Shown here: positions 15,551-24,118 of the stretch, one piece after another
Numbering within the stretch: the stretch's first letter is position 1
Layout of the letters: each line of letters opens with the position of its first letter
Source: Arcobacter sp. CECT 8986
GTDB lineage: Bacteria; Campylobacterota; Campylobacteria; Campylobacterales; Arcobacteraceae
Assembly: GCF_004116725.1 (NCBI RefSeq)
Contig: NZ_PDKG01000007.1
Coordinates: 62,001-126,000 of the forward strand
Length of the DNA stretch: 64,000 nt
Direction of reading: 5' to 3'
The notes under the pieces: model-generated
What the model was told of the DNA's origin: nothing
Seen by the model: only the letters and a program-made list of their open reading frames with translations
Databases searched by the model: none
Program-made: the position numbers and the translations under genes

Positions 15551-17640
15551 TCTTTATCCTTTTTTAAAATTTCTTCATCACATTTTGGACAAAACTCATG
15601 TTCTCCACTAATATATCCATGTTTTGGACAAACTGAGAATACAGGAGTTATTGTAATGTATGGTAATTTGTAATTTGAAATTACATTTTTTATTAATTTT
15701 CTACAAGCTTCTGTTGAACTAATTCTCTCTTTCATATATAAGTGAAGAACTGTTCCACCAGTATATTTACACTGTAATTCATCTTGTAAATTTAACGCCT
15801 CAAATACATCATCTGTAAAATCTGCTGGTAATTGAGTCGAGTTTGTATAATAGATATTTTTATTGAAACCTGCTTGAACAATATCTTTATATCTTTTCTT
15901 ATCCTCTTTAGCAAATCTATATGTTGTACCCTCAGCAGGTGTTGCTTCAAGATTATATAAATTTCCAGTTGTTTCTTGAAAATAAACCATTTTATCTCTC
16001 ATAAAATCTAATAATTCATGAGCAAATTTCATTCCAACATCTGTTGAAATATCTTCTTTTAAATCATAAAAGTTTTTAATCATCTCATTTATACCATTAA
16101 TTCCAATAGTTGAAAAATGATTATTAAAATGAGGTAAATATCTTTTTGTATAAGGGAACAATCCTCTATCATATAAAGTTTGAATAAACTCTCTTTTTTT
16201 CTCAAGAGTTGATTTTGAAAGTTCCATTAACTCATCTAATCTTTCTAATAATGCTTTTTTATCGTTTTTATATAAATATCCCAATCTTGCCATATTGATA
16301 GTAACAACACCAATGCTTCCAGTCATTTCTGCACTACCAAATAAACCACCACCTCTTTTTAGAAGTTCTCTTAAGTCAAGTTGTAATCTACAACACATAC
16401 TTCTAACATGTCCTGGTTTATATGCATTTTCATTTGGAACTAGATTTCCTTTTTCATCTCTTACATATTGACTACCAATAAAGTTTTGAAAATATGATGA
16501 ACCAATTTTTGCACTATTTTCGAACAAAATATCAGTATTTTCTCCATACCAATCAAAATCTTCTGTAATATTTACAGTTGGAATAGGAAAAGTAAAAGGT
16601 TGACCTGTTTTATCACCTTCTGTCATAACTTCATAAAAGGCTTTGTTAATCATATTCATCTGTTTTTGGAAGTCTTTATATGTTAACTCTTCAAAACTTG
16701 AATACCCTTTTTCTTTGATTTTTTCAAGAAGTTCAGCATCTTCGACATCTTTTAAAAGATGTTTTTGTCTTTTTGTAGGAATTTGGTCTTTTAAATCTTC
16801 TGGTACAGTCCAGTCAATTGTAACATTTGTAAAAGGACTTTGTCCCCATCTTGCAGGAACATTTAGATTGTAAATAAAACTTCTAATATTTTTCTTTACT
16901 TCACTATAAGATAATTTATCTTTAAAAACATATGGAGCAAGATAAGTATCAAAAGAAGAGAAAGCTTGAGCACCAGCCCATTCACTTTGTAATATTCCTA
17001 AGAAGTTAGCCATTTGACCTAAAGCTTCTCTAAAATGATTAGGAGCATCACTTTCAACTCTTCCTCTCACTCCGTTAAACCCTTCGTCTAAAAGAACTCG
17101 TAAACTCCAACCTGCACAATAACCACTTAAACAATCTAAATCATGAATGTGATAATCTGCATTTCTGTGAGCATAGCCCTCTTCTTTAGAATATATTTTA
17201 TCAAGCCAATAATTTGCAATTACTTTTCCTGCACTATTGTTGATTAAACCTGCATGAGAATACCCAGTATTTGAGTTTGCATTAATTCTCCAGTCAGTTT
17301 TGTTAATATACTCTTCAATAGTTTGAGTACAATTTATATAAGTAGTATCTTTATCTAAACCTAGGATATGTTCTCTTTGCATTTTATGCATATGTCTATA
17401 TAGCATAAAAGACTTCATAGCTTCAAAATATCCGGCTTTAAATAACTCATTTTCAATTGTATCTTGAATATCTTCAACTGGAATTACTCTTTTTTGTTCT
17501 AATGTTTCAATTACATTAAAAAATACTCTACTGTCATACTTGATATGTACACTTTTAAATGCTTTTTTAATTGCATCTTCTATTTTAAAACTTTGAAATT
17601 CTTTTGTTGTTCCATCTCTTTTTAATACGTTATTTACCAT
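15535..17640 (-). CDS. nrdD: Anaerobic ribonucleoside-triphosphate reductase, catalytic part without glycyl-radical tail
   Basis: The 701-residue protein begins with an ATP cone (about 3-95, VLKRDGTTKEFQSFKIEDA), then the ten-stranded barrel with HIHDLDCLSGYCAGWSL, FSSFDTYLAPY and SPFTNVTIDW, and near the end VCPKHGYISGEHEFCPKC, the zinc-binding region (one of the usual four Cys is His). It then stops with KDKECKTA and lacks the RVxGY radical loop, which is encoded by the next gene. It reduces NTPs to dNTPs without oxygen. The gene diverges from argF; 195 bases separate them. No frameshift is needed to explain the split. Confidence 0.94.
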   Translation of the reverse strand: MVNNVLKRDGTTKEFQSFKIEDAIKKAFKSVHIKYDSRVFFNVIETLEQKRVIPVEDIQDTIENELFKAGYFEAMKSFMLYRHMHKMQREHILGLDKDTTYINCTQTIEEYINKTDWRINANSNTGYSHAGLINNSAGKVIANYWLDKIYSKEEGYAHRNADYHIHDLDCLSGYCAGWSLRVLLDEGFNGVRGRVESDAPNHFREALGQMANFLGILQSEWAGAQAFSSFDTYLAPYVFKDKLSYSEVKKNIRSFIYNLNVPARWGQSPFTNVTIDWTVPEDLKDQIPTKRQKHLLKDVEDAELLEKIKEKGYSSFEELTYKDFQKQMNMINKAFYEVMTEGDKTGQPFTFPIPTVNITEDFDWYGENTDILFENSAKIGSSYFQNFIGSQYVRDEKGNLVPNENAYKPGHVRSMCCRLQLDLRELLKRGGGLFGSAEMTGSIGVVTINMARLGYLYKNDKKALLERLDELMELSKSTLEKKREFIQTLYDRGLFPYTKRYLPHFNNHFSTIGINGINEMIKNFYDLKEDISTDVGMKFAHELLDFMRDKMVYFQETTGNLYNLEATPAEGTTYRFAKEDKKRYKDIVQAGFNKNIYYTNSTQLPADFTDDVFEALNLQDELQCKYTGGTVLHLYMKERISSTEACRKLIKNVISNYKLPYITITPVFSVCPKHGYISGEHEFCPKCDEEILKKDKECKTA

Positions 17641-17800
17641 CTATTTTCCTTTCAAACAAGTGAAATTTTAGAGTACTATCTCTTAAATCCTCATAACAAG
17701 AAAAGTCACTAAAATGTTATTTTATGGGCTTTATAGCCATTTTTTAGCTATTTATATTAATAGTTTTATTTAATTAAGAAATAAATAATGTCAACTTATA

Positions 17801-17806
17801 TATAAT
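17801..17806 (+). promoter_or_regulatory. Putative -10 box of argF
   Basis: TATAAT in the context TTATATATAATAAAT lies 30 bases before the argF ATG, giving a leader of roughly 22 bases. The other half of this 195-base divergent region holds a short stem GGCT/AGCC (17727-17738) followed by six T, whose role is unclear. Confidence 0.45.
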
Positions 17807-17835
17807 AAATACTTTATATTAAAAAGGTAGATAGT

Positions 17836-18762
17836 ATGAGACATTTTTTAACATTAGCAGATTATACTAAAGAAGAAATATTAGAAATTTTAGAACTTTC
17901 AAGAAAAATCAAAAAAGAGACAAAAAATAGAGTTTTTAAAGATTATATGCATAAAAAAACTCTTGGAATGATTTTTGAAAAAAGTAGTACAAGAACTAGA
18001 GTAAGTTTTGAAACTGGAATTTATCAATTAGGTGGAGTTGGACTTTTCTTATCTTCAAATGATATTCAACTTGGTCGTGGTGAACCTATGAGTGATACAA
18101 GTAGAGTTATCACTAGAATGGTTGATATGGTTATGATAAGAACTTTTGAACAAAGTAAACTTGAAGAGTTTGCTAGATACTCAAAAGTACCAGTAATAAA
18201 TGGTCTTACAGATGAATATCATCCTGTGCAATTAATGGCAGATTATTTAACTATTCAAGAAGCTGGTTTAGATAAAAATTTAGTTGCTGCATATGTTGGT
18301 GATGGTAATAACATGACTCACTCATGGCTTAATTTGGCTGCAAAACTTGGTTTTGAACTAAGAGTTGCAACTCCAAAAGGTTATGAAGTAGATGAGAAAA
18401 TATTAGCAACTGCATTAGAGATGGCAAAAGAATCAGGTGCTAAAATCACGATAACAAATGATCCAAAAGTTGCAGTTGAAGGTGCAACAGTTGTTACTAC
18501 TGATACTTGGGTATCAATGGGACAAGAAGATGAAAAAGAAGAGAGAATAAAAGCTTTTGATGGTTATATCGTAGATGAAGCGATGATGAAATTAGCACAT
18601 AAAGATGCAATTTTCTTACACTGCTTACCTGCTTATAGAGGTTATGAAGTTAGTGAAGAAGTAATTGAAGGGCCACAAAGCTTAATTTTTGAAGAAGCAG
18701 AAAACAGATTACACGCACAAAAAGGTGTAATGGTTTGGCTTGATAGACAAAGAGATAAATAA
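17836..18762 (+). CDS. argF: Ornithine carbamoyltransferase
   Basis: The 308-residue enzyme has the carbamoyl-phosphate site [10 protein letters not shown], the HPVQLMADY segment, the ornithine-binding loop DTWVSMGQE and [10 protein letters not shown]. It makes citrulline in arginine synthesis; argG at 35719 encodes the next step. The length is standard. Its stop overlaps the start of hemN by one base (TAATG), so the two genes are coupled although their pathways differ. Confidence 0.96.
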   Translation: MRHFLTLADYTKEEILEILELSRKIKKETKNRVFKDYMHKKTLGMIFEKSSTRTRVSFETGIYQLGGVGLFLSSNDIQLGRGEPMSDTSRVITRMVDMVMIRTFEQSKLEEFARYSKVPVINGLTDEYHPVQLMADYLTIQEAGLDKNLVAAYVGDGNNMTHSWLNLAAKLGFELRVATPKGYEVDEKILATALEMAKESGAKITITNDPKVAVEGATVVTTDTWVSMGQEDEKEERIKAFDGYIVDEAMMKLAHKDAIFLHCLPAYRGYEVSEEVIEGPQSLIFEEAENRLHAQKGVMVWLDRQRDK

Positions 18763-20129
18763 TGATTGACTTTAAAAAATTCGAGAAATACTCTAAACCA
18801 GGACCAAGATATACTTCATATCCAACTGCACCTGAGTTTAGTGAAGATTTCACACAAGAAGATTTAATTAAACTTTATAAAAATCAAGATGATAAAAGAA
18901 ATCTTTCTTTATATATTCATCTTCCTTTTTGTAGAAGTGCATGTTATTTTTGTGGATGTAATGTAATTTTTACATCAAAAGAAGATAAAAAAGTAAGATA
19001 TATTCAATACTTAAAAAAAGAACTTGAGATACTTAAAAAACATCTAAATACAAATAGAGTAGTTACTCAAATGCATTTTGGAGGAGGAACACCAACTTAT
19101 TTTTCTCCTGAACAATTAAGAGAAATTATCTCTATGTTAAAACAAACATTTCCAAATTTTAGTGATGATGCTGAGATTTCATGCGAAGTAGACCCAAGAT
19201 TCTTTACAAAAGAGCATATGGATGTGCTAAAAGAAGGTGGATATAATAGATTAAGTTTTGGTGTTCAAGATATTGACCCACAAGTTCAAAAAACTATCCA
19301 TAGAGTTCAACCATATGAAACTACACAAAATGTAATGAATATCGCAAGAAATGCAGGAATTAAATCAATCAATATTGACTTGATTTATGGACTTCCTCAT
19401 CAAACAGCAGAATCTTTTCATAATACAATAAAACAAGTAATAAAATTAAATCCTGACAGATTAGCAGTATTTAATTATGCTCATGTTCCTTGGCTTATGA
19501 AAACAATGAGAAAATTTGATGAATCAACTTTTGCTCCTGCTAGTGAAAAACTTGTAATTTTAAAAGATACAATTGACTTTTTTACAAGTAATGGATACCA
19601 AATGGTAGGAATGGATCACTTTGCAAAACCAGAAGATGAACTATTTAAAGCTATTAAAAAAGGTGAATTACATAGAAATTTCCAAGGTTATACAACTAAA
19701 GGTGGAGCAGACTTAATTGGAATTGGTCTTACATCTATTGGAAATGGTGTTGATTACTATGCCCAAAACTATAAAGATTTAAAATCTTACGAAAATGCAC
19801 TTGATGAAGGAAAACTTCCTACATTTAAAGGTTATAAGTTAAGTAAAGATGACGAAATTAGACAATTTGTTATTATGGAACTTATGAGTAATTTTTCATT
19901 AGATATAAAAAGAGTTGAAAATAAATTCGATATAAAATTCAATGAATATTTTAAAGAAGATTTACCATTCTTAGATGAATTTATTGAAGCTGAACTAGTA
20001 AGTATAAATGAAGAAAAAATCCAAGTATCTCCTACTGGAACAATGCTTATTAGAAATATATGTATGCCTTTTGATGCATATCTTAAAAAAATTCCTGAAA
20101 ACAAAAGAAGATTTTCTAAGACTATCTAG
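18762..20129 (+). CDS. hemN: Oxygen-independent coproporphyrinogen III oxidase
   Basis: The 455-residue radical SAM enzyme has KPGPRYTSYPTAPEF near its start and the cluster motif CRSACYFCGC, where the last Cys of the CxxxCxxC-x-C arrangement is typical of true HemN rather than of HemW. It also has the GGGTPTYF SAM segment. It decarboxylates coproporphyrinogen III to protoporphyrinogen IX without oxygen, complementing hemB at 10140. Length is normal. The last codons and the TAG lie inside a perfect inverted repeat. Confidence 0.95.
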   Translation: MIDFKKFEKYSKPGPRYTSYPTAPEFSEDFTQEDLIKLYKNQDDKRNLSLYIHLPFCRSACYFCGCNVIFTSKEDKKVRYIQYLKKELEILKKHLNTNRVVTQMHFGGGTPTYFSPEQLREIISMLKQTFPNFSDDAEISCEVDPRFFTKEHMDVLKEGGYNRLSFGVQDIDPQVQKTIHRVQPYETTQNVMNIARNAGIKSINIDLIYGLPHQTAESFHNTIKQVIKLNPDRLAVFNYAHVPWLMKTMRKFDESTFAPASEKLVILKDTIDFFTSNGYQMVGMDHFAKPEDELFKAIKKGELHRNFQGYTTKGGADLIGIGLTSIGNGVDYYAQNYKDLKSYENALDEGKLPTFKGYKLSKDDEIRQFVIMELMSNFSLDIKRVENKFDIKFNEYFKEDLPFLDEFIEAELVSINEEKIQVSPTGTMLIRNICMPFDAYLKKIPENKRRFSKTI

Positions 20130-20135
20130 TCTTAG
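20116..20135. repeat. Perfect inverted repeat over the hemN stop codon
   Basis: CTAAGACTA (20116-20124) and TAGTCTTAG (20127-20135) are perfect complements around TC. The TAG stop is the first triplet of the second arm. No T run follows. With a 2-base spacer a real hairpin would open a few pairs in the loop. It may be a weak terminator or a 3'-end stabilising element. Confidence 0.45.
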
Positions 20136-20247
20136 AATCATCTTAGTTAAATATATTATATTTCATCAAATATTAACATTTTTTTTAGTATATTTGTTCG
20201 CATTATAAAAATAAGAATATTTTCTAATAATTAAAGGTTTATAAAAA

Positions 20248-21543
20248 GTGAATAATAATAAATTTGATTACACACAAATAAGTGATGATTGTGTAAAATG
20301 CGGTAAGTGTAAACCTGTTTGTACAATATTTAATATAAATCAAGATGAAACTACAAGTCCTAGAGGTTTTATTGACCTTCTTGGTGCTTATAAAAGAGAT
20401 GATTTAGAGTTAGATAGAAACGCAAAAGATATTTTTGAATCATGTTTTTTATGTACAAACTGCGTAGATGTATGTCCAAATGACCTTCCTACTGATATGA
20501 TTATAGAACAAGTAAGAAGTGATATTGCAAAAAAATACGGAATTGTTTGGTATAAAAGAGCATTTTTCTATCTTTTAAGACATAGAAAACTTATGGATAT
20601 CTTAGCTTCACTAGGTTGGGTATTCCAAAGCTGTGCACTAAAAAAAGATACTGAAAAGAAAACATCTTTTCTTAGATTTCCAGTTCCTTTAATAAAAAAA
20701 GAGAGAGCTTTAACATATGCTGATAGAAGAAGTTTTCTAAATAAATATCCAGAAAACATTAAAACTACTCAAGTAGATGAAAACAAAAAAGCTCAAAGAG
20801 TTGCTATTTTTATTGGTTGTATGAGTAATTATGCCTATACTCAAACAGGTGATGGATTAGTAAAAATATTAAAAAAACTAAATATAGATATTTTTATTCC
20901 TAAAAAACAGCTATGCTGTGGTGCACCTGCATACTTTACAGGTGATTTTGACACAGTAGATTACCTTATTAAACATAATATTGAGTATTTTGAGAGTTGG
21001 TTAGAAGAAGTTGATGCTATAATTGTTCCAGAAGCTACATGTAGTGCGATGATAAATCAAGACTGGGAGCATTTTTTACATGACCAACCTGAGTGGAAAG
21101 CAAGAGCTGCAAAAATATCTAAAAAAGTATTTATGGCTACAAAATGGCTAGAAGATAATACAGATTTAAAAACACTACTTGCAAAATCAAATAAAAAATT
21201 TGATACAACTGTTACATATCATGATGCCTGTCACGCAAGAAAAGTTCAAGGGGTTTGGAAAGAGCCTAGAGAGCTTCTAAAACAAAACTATGCAATGACT
21301 GAGATGAGTGATCCAAATAGATGTTGTGGATTTGGTGGGGTTACAATGCAGTCTGAGAAATATCATTTAGCTAGAGCAGCAGGTCTTCCAAAAGCAGCTA
21401 TGATTAAAGAGACAAATGCACAAATTGTAAGTGCTGAATGTAGTGCATGTAGAATACAAGTATCTAACTCTCTTCATATCTCAGATGTTGATGTGGTATT
21501 TAAAAACCCTATTGAACTAATTGCAGATGCATTAGAAGATTAG
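20248..21543 (+). CDS. Fe-S oxidoreductase subunit with two 4Fe-4S sites and CCG domains (GlcF-like)
   Basis: The 431-residue protein starts with GTG after AAAGG at 20233-20237. Two ferredoxin-type motifs lie near the N-terminus, CVKCGKCKPVC and CFLCTNCVDVC, followed by two CCG domains with GCMSNY...CCGAPA and CHARKV...CCGFGG. This is the plan of GlcF, the iron-sulfur subunit of glycolate oxidase, and of related lactate or HdrB-like subunits. No flavin subunit (GlcD) is next to it, so the substrate stays open. It is probably a membrane-associated electron-transfer subunit. Six bases separate it from lgt. Confidence 0.82.
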   Translation: MNNNKFDYTQISDDCVKCGKCKPVCTIFNINQDETTSPRGFIDLLGAYKRDDLELDRNAKDIFESCFLCTNCVDVCPNDLPTDMIIEQVRSDIAKKYGIVWYKRAFFYLLRHRKLMDILASLGWVFQSCALKKDTEKKTSFLRFPVPLIKKERALTYADRRSFLNKYPENIKTTQVDENKKAQRVAIFIGCMSNYAYTQTGDGLVKILKKLNIDIFIPKKQLCCGAPAYFTGDFDTVDYLIKHNIEYFESWLEEVDAIIVPEATCSAMINQDWEHFLHDQPEWKARAAKISKKVFMATKWLEDNTDLKTLLAKSNKKFDTTVTYHDACHARKVQGVWKEPRELLKQNYAMTEMSDPNRCCGFGGVTMQSEKYHLARAAGLPKAAMIKETNAQIVSAECSACRIQVSNSLHISDVDVVFKNPIELIADALED

Positions 21544-21549
21544 GTTTTT

Positions 21550-22368
21550 ATGGAAGTTTGGCAACATATATATTCGCACTTTAATCCTATAGCATTTGAA
21601 CTGGGAGCAATCTCCGTTCATTGGTATGGAATAATGTATGCGTTAGCATTATTAAGTGCAATTTTTGTAGCAAAAGCCTTTATCAAATATGATAATATTC
21701 CAATCAAAGAGCAAATCTTTGATTCATATATTTGGTGGGCTGAAATTGGTGTAATATTAGGTGCAAGATTAGGATATGTTTTATTCTATGACCCTAATAC
21801 TTCATATTACTTAACACATCCTTGGCAAATATTCAATCCTTATATCAATGGAGTTTATACTGGAATATCAGGTATGAGTTACCATGGTGCAGTAATTGGA
21901 TTTGTTATTGGTTCATTTTTATTTTGTAAGAGAAAAAAGATATCTTTTCTTTTTATAGCTGATATTGCAGTTTTAGGTGTATCAGCTGGATATGTATTTG
22001 GAAGAATTGGTAACTTCTTTAATCAAGAACTTGTAGGAAGAGTTACAGATGTTCCTTGGGGTATTTATGTAGATGGAACATTAAGACATCCATCTCAACT
22101 ATATGAAGCATTTTTAGAAGGTATTTTAATTTTTATTATACTTTTTATTGTTAGAAAATATAAAACATTTGATGGACAACTAGCAATATTGTATGGAATT
22201 TTATATTCGGTTGCAAGAATTGTTGCAGAACTATTTAGACAACCTGATATTCAATTAGGTTTTATTTATAGTGATTGGTTGACTATGGGAATGTTACAAT
22301 CAGCATTTTTTGCTATATTTTGTACTTTTGTTTATTTAAAAGTAAAAACAAAAAATAATAAAAATTAA
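21550..22368 (+). CDS. lgt: Phosphatidylglycerol--prolipoprotein diacylglyceryl transferase
   Basis: The 272-residue polytopic membrane protein has IHWYGIMYALA near its start, the Lgt signature GRIGNFFNQELVGR, and RHPSQLYEAFLEG near the C-terminal half. It transfers diacylglycerol to the lipobox Cys of prolipoproteins and would act on the small lipoproteins encoded at 5541, 12406 and others. Length and hydrophobic pattern (seven helices) are normal. Its transcript can end at the hairpin at 22381-22404, which lies inside the convergent gene. Confidence 0.95.
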   Translation: MEVWQHIYSHFNPIAFELGAISVHWYGIMYALALLSAIFVAKAFIKYDNIPIKEQIFDSYIWWAEIGVILGARLGYVLFYDPNTSYYLTHPWQIFNPYINGVYTGISGMSYHGAVIGFVIGSFLFCKRKKISFLFIADIAVLGVSAGYVFGRIGNFFNQELVGRVTDVPWGIYVDGTLRHPSQLYEAFLEGILIFIILFIVRKYKTFDGQLAILYGILYSVARIVAELFRQPDIQLGFIYSDWLTMGMLQSAFFAIFCTFVYLKVKTKNNKN

Positions 22369-22371
22369 TCT

Positions 22372-23670
22372 CTATTTTTTAGCAGCTGCTTCAGCTGCTT
22401 TTTTCTTATCATCTTCATAAGATTTTATTACATCATTTAAATCATCAATTTTATGTCTATACTCTTCAATATACTCTTGGTATACTTTTATTGATTCTTG
22501 TGCTTTATTAATCTTCTCTTTTAGTGCATCATTTTGTTTTTTGAATCTTTCGTATTTCTCATAGCTTACTCTTGTAGTTGTACGCATTTTTGAAAGCTTT
22601 TGAAGAAAATCCTCATGGTCTGCATCACATTTTTTTTCAGAATTTGCTAACTTATGCTCTAAGTTTAATATTCTACCTTTATCATCTTCTATTCTTGAAC
22701 GTAAAACTTTTATCTCACTATGAAGTTCCGCTACAAATATTGCAATTTGTTTATCTTTACTATCTAAAGCTTTTTTTAGCATATCTTGATATTTTGATTC
22801 TAGTTCATTCTCTTTTTTTACTTTTTGAGATTTTTGTTGTAGTATATATTTTTTTAATGTCTGCTTCTCTTCTTCATCTTTTGTAATTAAATATCTACTT
22901 CCTACATATTTAATAATATTGCCCTCATTATCAAATATAGGAGAAATATATGATTTCACATAATAAACAGTGCCATCTTTTGCAATATTTTTAAGTTTTC
23001 CTTTCCAAACATTTCCTGCTTGAATAGTTTCCCATAAATCTTCATATATTTTTGATGAGTTATCTGGATGTCTTACAATACTATGAGGTTTCCCTATTAA
23101 CTCATCTTTAGAATATCCAGAAACTTTGCAAAAAATTTCATTTGCATAAATAATATTTCCTTCTAAATCTGTTTCACTTATTAAATTTTGTTTATCCAAA
23201 AGATCTTTATATATTTTAAGCTCTTTTGTTTTTGTATCTTCTTGTACTTTTATCTCTTTTTCTTTTATTAATTTTGAAATATATTTTATTAAGAAGTCAA
23301 CTTTTAAAGGTTTTAATAAGTAGTTTGAAACATTATATAAAAAAGAGTTTTCAACTAAATCTATATTAGTTGAGTCTATTAATAAAACAATATTTAATTG
23401 CTTTTTAAACTCTTTATCAAGCTGTTGTAATAACTTTATTGTATTATTACTATCTAGATTTATAAGCAGTATTAAATTTTTACTTTTTTCATTTTTTATA
23501 AGATTTAATGGATTTTTATCAAAAGTAGAATAAATGATTTTATTAAAATAATTATCTAATTGTTCAGGTAATTTTTTATTTTCTTCTTCGTTTTGTGAAA
23601 CAAAAAATAGGTCTAATTGTTTTAAAATATCTAACTCAAAGGAGTTATCTGTTTTCAGTTCTGTAACCAT
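22372..23670 (-). CDS. Pseudo-receiver, Aer-type PAS and coiled-coil protein
   Basis: The 432-residue protein has no catalytic output domain. Residues of about 15-140 look like a receiver fold without the full acidic pocket (LDLFFVSQNEEE, LILLINLDSN). A PAS domain follows at about 155-270 with the Aer-like GKPHSIVRHPDNSSKIYEDLW. From about 280 to the end runs a long Lys/Glu-rich coiled coil ending AAEAAAKK. It may be an adaptor passing a redox signal by protein contact. It overlaps the preceding 87-residue gene by 26 bases. The Ala-rich tail is encoded by the hairpin at 22381-22399. Confidence 0.85.
   Translation of the reverse strand: MVTELKTDNSFELDILKQLDLFFVSQNEEENKKLPEQLDNYFNKIIYSTFDKNPLNLIKNEKSKNLILLINLDSNNTIKLLQQLDKEFKKQLNIVLLIDSTNIDLVENSFLYNVSNYLLKPLKVDFLIKYISKLIKEKEIKVQEDTKTKELKIYKDLLDKQNLISETDLEGNIIYANEIFCKVSGYSKDELIGKPHSIVRHPDNSSKIYEDLWETIQAGNVWKGKLKNIAKDGTVYYVKSYISPIFDNEGNIIKYVGSRYLITKDEEEKQTLKKYILQQKSQKVKKENELESKYQDMLKKALDSKDKQIAIFVAELHSEIKVLRSRIEDDKGRILNLEHKLANSEKKCDADHEDFLQKLSKMRTTTRVSYEKYERFKKQNDALKEKINKAQESIKVYQEYIEEYRHKIDDLNDVIKSYEDDKKKAAEAAAKK
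22381..22404 (+). terminator. Terminator of lgt lying inside the convergent PAS gene
   Basis: AGCAGCTG (22381-22388) and CAGCTGCT (22392-22399) pair around CTT and are followed by a run of T (22399-22404). On the plus strand this is a strong intrinsic terminator 12 bases after lgt. On the minus strand the same bases encode the final Ala residues of the PAS protein. Confidence 0.7.
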
Positions 23671-23908
23671 TACTAATTGCTAATTCATCAATTTTGTTCT
23701 TTAATAAATCCAATCTCCAACCATGTCTTGAAGCAAATTCTTCAATCTCTTTTTCTCTTTGTTCTGCATCACAGAAAACAAAAATTCTTTTTAAAAATGG
23801 TTTTGGTACTTGAATTGCAATTAGTTGAAAGTAATTCTCTTTGCAACTTCTAGAACAAAAAGCTTTGCTCATAGCAATCTTTTTTTTACAGAATGGGCAG
23901 TGTGACAT
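23645..23908 (-). CDS. Small protein with CxxC/CxxxC zinc-ribbon-like N-terminus (87 residues)
   Basis: The N-terminus carries CPFCKKKIA and FCSRSCKENYF, four Cys that could bind one zinc ion, a treble-clef-like pattern also seen in small DNA gyrase-inhibitor-type zinc proteins. The rest is a helical domain with EQREKEIEEFASRHGWRLD. It is cytosolic. It begins on the last base of the preceding 63-residue gene and overlaps the PAS gene by 26 bases, so it is part of a tight leftward operon led by the response regulator at 24119. Function unknown. Confidence 0.78.
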   Translation of the reverse strand: MSHCPFCKKKIAMSKAFCSRSCKENYFQLIAIQVPKPFLKRIFVFCDAEQREKEIEEFASRHGWRLDLLKNKIDELAISNGYRTENR

Positions 23909-24099
23909 TAATTTCCTTTTACTATTAGTTTGTAATACTTAGCATTAGTTACATCTTGAAGAAATTTTGGATCGACATCGTGAAGTGCAATAATTTGCAC
24001 TTCTTTATTGTCCATAATCCAACCTTTTCCAGAATCAATTATTATTTTATCTTCAAAAAGTTGAATTAATTCTTCTTTAGAAAGTATTTTTTCTTCCAT
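23908..24099 (-). CDS. Conserved hypothetical protein (63 residues)
   Basis: This small soluble acidic protein (MEEKILSKEELIQLFEDK) is predicted as alpha plus beta with no Cys, signal or membrane segment. It lies 19 bases after the response regulator gene and shares one base with the zinc-ribbon gene (TAATG), so it is translated in a coupled series. No family recognised. Position alone suggests a link with the atypical response regulator or the PAS adaptor. Confidence 0.65.
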   Translation of the reverse strand: MEEKILSKEELIQLFEDKIIIDSGKGWIMDNKEVQIIALHDVDPKFLQDVTNAKYYKLIVKGN

Positions 24100-24118
24100 A
24101 TCATTATCTTAACTCAAA

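Noticed and set aside
15551-15572. Slippery heptamer TTTAAAA in the last nrdD codons, as a possible -1 frameshift joining nrdD to its radical tail
   Set aside because: After a -1 slip the reading meets TAA within three codons, before the tail frame. The tail gene has its own ATG and ribosome site, so independent translation is the better explanation.
17727-17746. Terminator in the nrdD-argF divergent region
   Set aside because: The stem GGCT/AGCC with a T run is short and no gene ends nearby on the plus strand, so it may be chance.
20008-20208. Plus-strand open frame in the end of hemN
   Set aside because: Out of frame with an established gene and with no translation signal.
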